Shown one piece after another: positions 58,897 to 64,000 of a stretch of DNA of 64,000 bases. The notes under the pieces were generated by a model that ran no database searches, was not told the origin of the DNA, and saw only the letters and a list, made by a program, of their open reading frames with translations. The position numbers and the translations under genes are program-made. The stretch is from Tetradesmus obliquus (Eukaryota > Chlorophyta > Chlorophyceae > Sphaeropleales > Scenedesmaceae): positions 3,508,501 to 3,572,500 of the forward strand of contig CP126201.1 in assembly GCA_030272155.1 (NCBI GenBank). Direction: 5' to 3'. Every line of letters begins with the position of its first letter. Position 1 is the first letter of the stretch.

Positions 58897-59558
58897 GCCT
58901 TGAAGTGTGCAGTGCTTGTAAGTATCAGCAATCTCTAGTATGTAGTGCTGCTGCAAGTTATGGGCTTACATATTTGTTGCGCTGTTCAGCTAGCGCACCT
59001 AGCATGCATTGCCTGCATGACAGTACGGCTGCCTGTTTGGTGGTTTCAAGTACAGCTGAGGCATTTAGGGTGTAACTGTGTGTCGTCGGAGCGACCTGGG
59101 CTGCATGTTCGCTGAATGTAGCTGTGGTTGTGAGGGGCACATGCTGCGAAAGCACAGAGACAAGCAGCAGTGTGCAGTACTACTGGGTAGTCAGCACGCC
59201 CGGTACACCACTTCCAGGCTTGTGGTACAAGCTGCAGTAACATTCACCCATTTCGCTCGTAAGCCTGCTGTTGTCGTGAGAACAGCGCTGAAAGAAGCCT
59301 GGCCCGGCGGGCCAACGTTTAGCGGAACCGCGCAGGTGTCACAACTCCGGCGACCAACACGCATTTTTTCAGAGCCTGATGACGAATCCTGTCACTTAGC
59401 GAGCGTCGAGGCAAGGATACCTTTCCTCTATCATCCTGGGCGACGCACTGGCTAGCCCTGCAGTCAGGCTGACACGTTGCAAGGTTGTGCGCGCCTTACT
59501 TGAGGTTGGGCGTGTGTTGACAAAGCAGCAGCTTCAGCTTTAACGTGCCCCGTAAAAC
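58897..59558. other. Intergenic region between DUF5054 and ADP-ribosylglycohydrolase genes
   Basis: The first 180 bases are the 3' untranslated region of the DUF5054 gene. The rest should hold the promoter of the next gene. No further gene is recognised. Confidence 0.55.
59071..59075 (+). terminator. TGTAA polyadenylation signal
   Basis: TGTAA lies 175 bases after the DUF5054 stop codon. This pentamer is the usual poly(A) signal in chlorophyte algae. The call rests on motif and position only. Confidence 0.4.
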
Positions 59559-62243
59559 ATGGCACCGAACTCAGCAGTGAAGCCGGTACCTCAGCAGGCC
59601 AGCCAGCTGACAGCTGCTCCTGCAGGCGAGGCAGCACTCTCAGCTGCAACTCCAGCTGCAGCTGCAGCCATGCTGGCAGCTATCACAGCCATGAATAGCA
59701 TTGGCAGCTCTGAAGACAGCCCATCTAGCCTCGAGGCACGTGACTACATCTTCACTACCATGCAGCAGCAGGCGCGCAGTGCATCAGCCCTGCCTGACAT
59801 GCTTCCTGCAAGCAGTACAGACATCCGCTGCAATGCTGCCAACATTGCCATCTTCTCAGGTGCTCAAACCCAGGACGTTACACCAGAAATGGTCAAAACG
59901 GTGTTCAATGGCTTGAACAGCAGCTCAGGCTACATCAGGGATAAGGCACAGCAGGCCTTGCAGGAGGTGCTGCAGCAGCCAACCCTCAGCAGGGCCTGTG
60001 CAGATGCAGCAGCAGCAGGCATGCACAGCATCATCGCCTACTTCGCCAAAAACAGCCCCTCAGTCACAAAGCCTACACCCCAAGCACCTGTAGTTGGTCC
60101 TCCTGCAATCCCTACACCAGCAAGCCCTGCTGCCAACAACTACAGCAGCAGCAACCAAAGCATTCAGCAGCTACCTCCGCTGGCGGCTTGGGCCCTAGAC
60201 ATGCTGCTGACAGTTGCACATGTCAATGAAGATGCATTTCTAGGTTGCATGATGGGCAGTGCTGTAGGAGACATGCTGGGGCTGCCTATTGAGGGCAACA
60301 GCAGCAAGCTGTGCCAGCAGTATGTGGCGGATGTGGTGCTGCCTGTCAAGACCACCAACTACCACAGGTGGGCGCCTGAGAGCGCTATGCTGCCTCTATG
60401 TGCTGATGCATTAGCCAGCTAAGCTTGTGGTGTTGTAGCAGCAGCAGCAGCTAAGCTAAGCTTGTGGTGTTGTAGCAGCAGCAGCTGCTGCTGCTGCTGT
60501 GGCTGAAAAGACATGGCTTGCAGTGCATGTGCAACGGCACATTCCCTGCAAGTGCAGCTCAAGTCCTGGCATGCGTGAACTTTGTGCCGTCCATGCTGTG
60601 CTCTCTTTTGCTTGCAGGCATGGCTGGACCTTTGGGCAGTATAGTGATGACACGCAGCAGTCACGCGAGACGTACCTGACGGTGCTGCAGGGCAGGGGCA
60701 GGATGGATGCACAGCTGTATGCGCTACGTACCGCGCTGCTGTTCCAGCCAGGAGCATACCGCGTCATGGGGTGAGTTTTCTATTGCTTCACATGCCGTGG
60801 TGTCCTGCTAGGCCCTAACAAGCCTTGGTTGAGAACTTCGACACTCTGCTGTCACAGGCTGCATTTGATCCACTTCAACCCAACATCTGCCGGGGCAGCT
60901 TGATTTCATCAGTGGCAGCCAAATGACGATGTGTCTAAGCGCCACTGCTGCGCTGCCACGTGTGCCTGCAGGTACGGCAAGACGAGTGCAACTGCCATGC
61001 AAGCCATATGGGCTGGCGCACACTACACAGAGGCAGGCGTGAAGAGCGGCAACGGCAACGGATCAGCGATGCGCTCCGCATGCCTGGGAGTGCTGCTGTC
61101 AGGCAAGTGGATGCCAAAGAGCTCATGAGCACACGGTGATGTTGATCATCAGGGTGACACTGTCATACTAGCGGGGTCTGCATCTGGCCCAGTTGTTGCG
61201 GCAACAATGCACCGGAGAAGCAACAGGCTAGCATGGCGAGCTGCAATGAATCACAGCAATATTGCTGCCCTAGAGCGCCTCATAGCATGTCATGCCACTG
61301 TGCACTGGCAACCTTGGAGCTGATCAGCCACAGGTGCGAACAGCAGACAGAGCAACACAAGACAGCGCTGCACCCAGTTGACAAGCGCCTCAGATACTAG
61401 CTCCTGCCACCTTTCAACCCTTGAAGGGAGTGGCTAATTCTACTGTCGCAATCCTTATGTGTAATATGTGCACTCTGTGTTTGCGGTGTCTCCTTCGACT
61501 CCGGCAGGCACGTCAAAGGAAGAGCTGGTGCAAACAGCACGCGCCATGTCATCCATCACACATGCATCCTCAGGCCCCATGGACGCTGCCGCAGCAGTCA
61601 CCCTGGCGGCCCGCTACGCTAGTGCCACTCGCAATCTCCCTCTGCAACCTGAGCACTTTATAAAGTACATTGTCAGCGGGGTGGCAGCTGGCAACCCCAA
61701 AAGCAAGCTGCCACCATTCCTCCGCGAGCTGCTGCTGCTCAGGCATCTGTCCCTCGAAGAGGCAGCAGCCCGCATAACAGAGATCGGCACCAAGGAGAAT
61801 AAGGAGAGAATTTGGCGTGATGCGCAGCCTGGGGTAAATTGCATATCTGTGGGTGCCTGGCAGACCACGCTGTGGGCGCTGTGGTGCTTCCTCACCAACA
61901 CAGACAGCTACATCGGCTGAATTGCTGCAGCCATCGCTGCAGGTGGGGATGTGGATACTACTGCTGCAATAGCTGGTGGCATATCTGGGGCCAGGGCTGG
62001 AGCAGCAGGTGAGGTGCAGTGACACATCAGCGCTTGATAATTCAGAGCAAAAGCATGCAGGACAGTAACAGCTGAAATACTGCCCTGCTGCTTTGAGCAA
62101 CTGTGCATACAGGCTGTGGCTTGTCAGCATTGTTTCTGGGTCTGCCTGCAGCATTGCGTGAGCTTGTGCTCTTTCATGCACACAAAAGACAAGATTACGG
62201 CAGAGAATTCAGAGAGCTCAGCAAGTGCCAACTGCCCTGGTAG
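59559..62243 (+). CDS. ADP-ribosylglycohydrolase-like protein with one in-frame TGA
   Basis: Five exons: 59559-60367, 60618-60770, 60972-61102, 61508-62008, 62113-62243; 574 codons. The N-terminal 220 residues are Ala-rich with a helical region and no known domain. The ADP-ribosylglycohydrolase (DraG/ARH) domain starts at 'AFLGCMMGSAVGDMLGLPIEG' and continues with 'YSDDTQ' (metal ligands), 'GNGNGSAMRSA', and 'GGDVDTTAAIAGGISGA' (second metal site). Such enzymes remove ADP-ribose from proteins or small molecules using two Mg ions. An in-frame TGA at 61918-61920 (codon 502) lies between 'TNTDSYIG' and 'IAAAIAAGGDVDT', and similarity continues past it in the same frame. So the gene is either a young pseudogene, read through, or has a sequencing error. 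The intron after exon 3 starts with GC. Confidence 0.85.
60420..60500 (+). repeat. Direct repeat in ADP-ribosylglycohydrolase intron 1
   Basis: GCTAAGCTTGTGGTGTTGTA with a following CAG run occurs twice, near 60420 and 60455, just inside intron 1. Confidence 0.75.
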
Positions 62244-62351
62244 CTGATGCATTGGCATGTCAGCATAGTAAGAGTGGTGGCAGGCTTGGAGCAGCCAAAA
62301 CTATTGGCTTTGCAGTACTTGCAACAGTACCCGGAGCTGCTACAACACCAG

Positions 62352-62391
<40 letters not shown>

Positions 62392-63802
62392 TAGAGCTAC
62401 TTTGCAGGCTGGCGCTCCTGCTGTGTTGCATTTTGTGCCAGGTGTTTGTGCGACTGCTGCAAGAGCAGTGGCAGCTGCAGCAGCAAGGGCAATGCTAGTT
62501 CGTGCACGTAGATTACAGGAGTGCAGTCAGTCATTGAAGTCTCTTCACCATGCAAAGCAAGACGTCAGGGGACTTCTGTTGTCCGCTGCTGTTACCCAAA
62601 GAAAGAGCGGGTGACACTTTGTGCGGGAGCGGTGATTGAAATGCAAGGGGAGGGCTTGGGCTGAACTGGGAATGGGCGTTGTTCGGTTTGCATTTCATCA
62701 GCAGCTGGAGTGGAATGCAGTGGTCTCTTGTGTCAGTTGTAGGTTGAAGGCTACACCAGGCTCTGCAGCAGCAGTACCCGTGCTGAAGCTGCGTTTTCCG
62801 CGACCCTTGTCTCCTGTGTGTGTCCTCAACGTCTCAAAGTAATTGTCGAGTGTTTATCAGTCGAATTCTCAAAATCTGGAATTCAATCTGGAAGCGATCC
62901 GTGATGCTCGAAAAAAGGCGCGAACCGTGACATGGCGCATGAGGCCTCGTCGTGTAACAACGCACCTGCTTGCCAGCCTATATCAGTCCATCCAGCAGCA
63001 CCTTGTCCGCAGTCGGGGTTGGTGTACAGTGTTGACGGTCACTTGACTCTTCCATTGTCACTCTCCCCATGCCTGCCGCAACCTCCAGGTGTGAAAGCAG
63101 AAGGGGTACAGGTGTGCAGTGGGTGCGCTCACTGTGCCCAGACCCATCGCCTGCCGAGCCCTGGAAGGGTTGCTTTTGCAGAATGGACAGCTGTTTTCCT
63201 GGGCGCTGATTCAGTTCTGTTGCTGCTGTTCTGTTCACTGGACAATGGGCGCTGCCAGAGCAACATTGCTGTCACTGATCTGGTGTATGCGTCACCTGAG
63301 CAGGATACTGTGGACCCGCATGTACAACAGGACCTGCAACTATCACCATGCGATGTGATGATGACTATGTGATGATCTCCCATGTCATAAGAACTGTTAC
63401 ACCATGTAAGAGATTGTTCGCTGCTCACAGAAATGCCAGCCACCAAATATGCAACCTTACCCCAAACAAAGAAGCACCACAAGGTCGCGGGGTGATGGCA
63501 AAGACACCACACCATGCGAATGGCCATTTGCTTACAATTACAATCAACACCAGGTCAGGGGTCATCCAAGCATCTGCTGCAGCTGGATTCAGGCCATATT
63601 CTGTGTTCAGCACTCAGCATTTGAGGCTCATTTGAAGCCAGCACGCCAAGCACAGCACTAGACACCAGCAAGATATGTTGCAGCAAGCCACCCGTGCGTG
63701 CTAGCTTGGCGTTCTCAAACACCACAACCCAGTTGCCAAACTCCAGCCTCAGGCTGCTGTTGCTGCCCCTGCTGTTGCTGTTGCTCCTGCCAGCCCACAC
63801 CA
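62244..63802. other. Intergenic, convergent 3' regions
   Basis: It lies between the stops of the ADP-ribosylglycohydrolase and the minus-strand coiled-coil gene. A CAG run sits at 62356-62390. Longer frames here (for example 62225-62614 and 62932-63372) show no family similarity, and the first overlaps the end of the preceding gene. Confidence 0.5.
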
Positions 63803-64000
63803 TCACTTGAGCACAGCTTTGGTTGGCAGTGGGCTTGTGAGCCCTGGCCGCTTGCCCGAACCCAGCCTGCCGCTAGCGCTGCTGCCTGCCCTGCCACTTG
63901 CTGTGCCGCTGGCCACCTCCACTTTGCGCTGCCAGTCTGCCGCCTCTTTCTGCAGCTCAGCGACTTGCGCCTTCAGCTTGATGTACTCCAGAATCTGCGG
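63803..64000 (-). CDS. C-terminus of a coiled-coil protein, partial
   Basis: Only the last 60 or so codons are in the window; the stop is at 63805-63803. The visible part begins with a heptad-like helix ('EYIKLKAQVAELQKEAADWQ') and ends in a Gly/Ser/Lys-rich tail with 'GKRPGLTSPLPTKAVLK'. The pattern resembles the C-terminal coiled coils of flagellar or centrosomal proteins, but I cannot assign a family. A CGCAG at the window edge could be a splice acceptor. Confidence 0.6.
   Translation of the reverse strand, partial: PQILEYIKLKAQVAELQKEAADWQRKVEVASGTASGRAGSSASGRLGSGKRPGLTSPLPTKAVLK

Noticed and set aside
61918-61920. Selenocysteine reading of the TGA
   Set aside because: The aligned position is not a cysteine in the family pattern I recall and I saw no SECIS-like hairpin, so I kept it only as an unlikely option.
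62225-62614. 129-codon Ala-rich frame after the ADP-ribosylglycohydrolase
   Set aside because: It overlaps the true last exon in another frame and its Ala run is a CAG repeat.

Overview
The window looks like nuclear DNA of a green alga, most likely a chlorophyte of the Chlorophyceae and perhaps near the Scenedesmaceae (lineage is inference). The signs are many short GT-AG introns, dense CAG/CTG repeats that read as poly-Gln, poly-Ala and poly-Ser in proteins, plant/algal gene families (DUF789, DUF5054, ArfGAP of the AGD8-10 type, NUP93) and a chromodomain Ty3/gypsy element. No bacterial operon features are present.

Layout. 1-3365: no gene recognised. 3366-8376 (-): a DUF789 protein of about 1547 aa, mostly low complexity. 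8377-10860: empty. 10861-17147: a recent Ty3/gypsy chromovirus on the minus strand with identical 440-bp LTRs and a 5-bp target duplication. 18290-23031 (+): an ArfGAP, 12 exons, 458 aa, with two foldback hairpins in one intron. 24401-28226 (+): an F-box/LRR-like protein, 4 exons, 823 aa. 29288-29876 (+): a small 90-aa hydrophilic protein. 30759-41270 (+): the nucleoporin NUP93, 14 exons, 853 aa. 45042-50416 (-): a DOMON plus type II copper monooxygenase (dopamine beta-hydroxylase-like), 10 exons, 629 aa, including a 27-nt microexon. 51253-58896 (+): a secreted DUF5054 (GH38-like) protein, 16 exons, about 904 aa. 59559-62243 (+): an ADP-ribosylglycohydrolase-like gene, 5 exons, with one in-frame TGA. 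63803-64000 (-): the C-terminus of a coiled-coil protein that runs off the window. I assembled the exon models by hand from splice consensus, phase and family similarity. The coding totals divide by three in every multi-exon model, which supports them.

The most striking signal is that tandem duplications repeatedly span splice junctions. In NUP93 at least twelve exon ends are copied in tandem, 2 to 8 times each, with units of about 100-270 bp carrying a piece of exon, the splice site and adjoining intron. The same happens in the F-box, ArfGAP and DUF5054 genes. Copies of an exon's 3' end always lie downstream of it and copies of its 5' end always upstream, so one copy stays joined to the exon body and the others lie in the intron as ready-made decoy exons and splice sites. 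Much of the intron length here is therefore exon-derived. The copper monooxygenase and ADP-ribosylglycohydrolase genes lack obvious arrays of this kind.

The genes are unrelated host housekeeping or metabolic genes (vesicle traffic, nuclear pore, redox, glycan processing, ADP-ribose removal). I see no operon or gene cluster.
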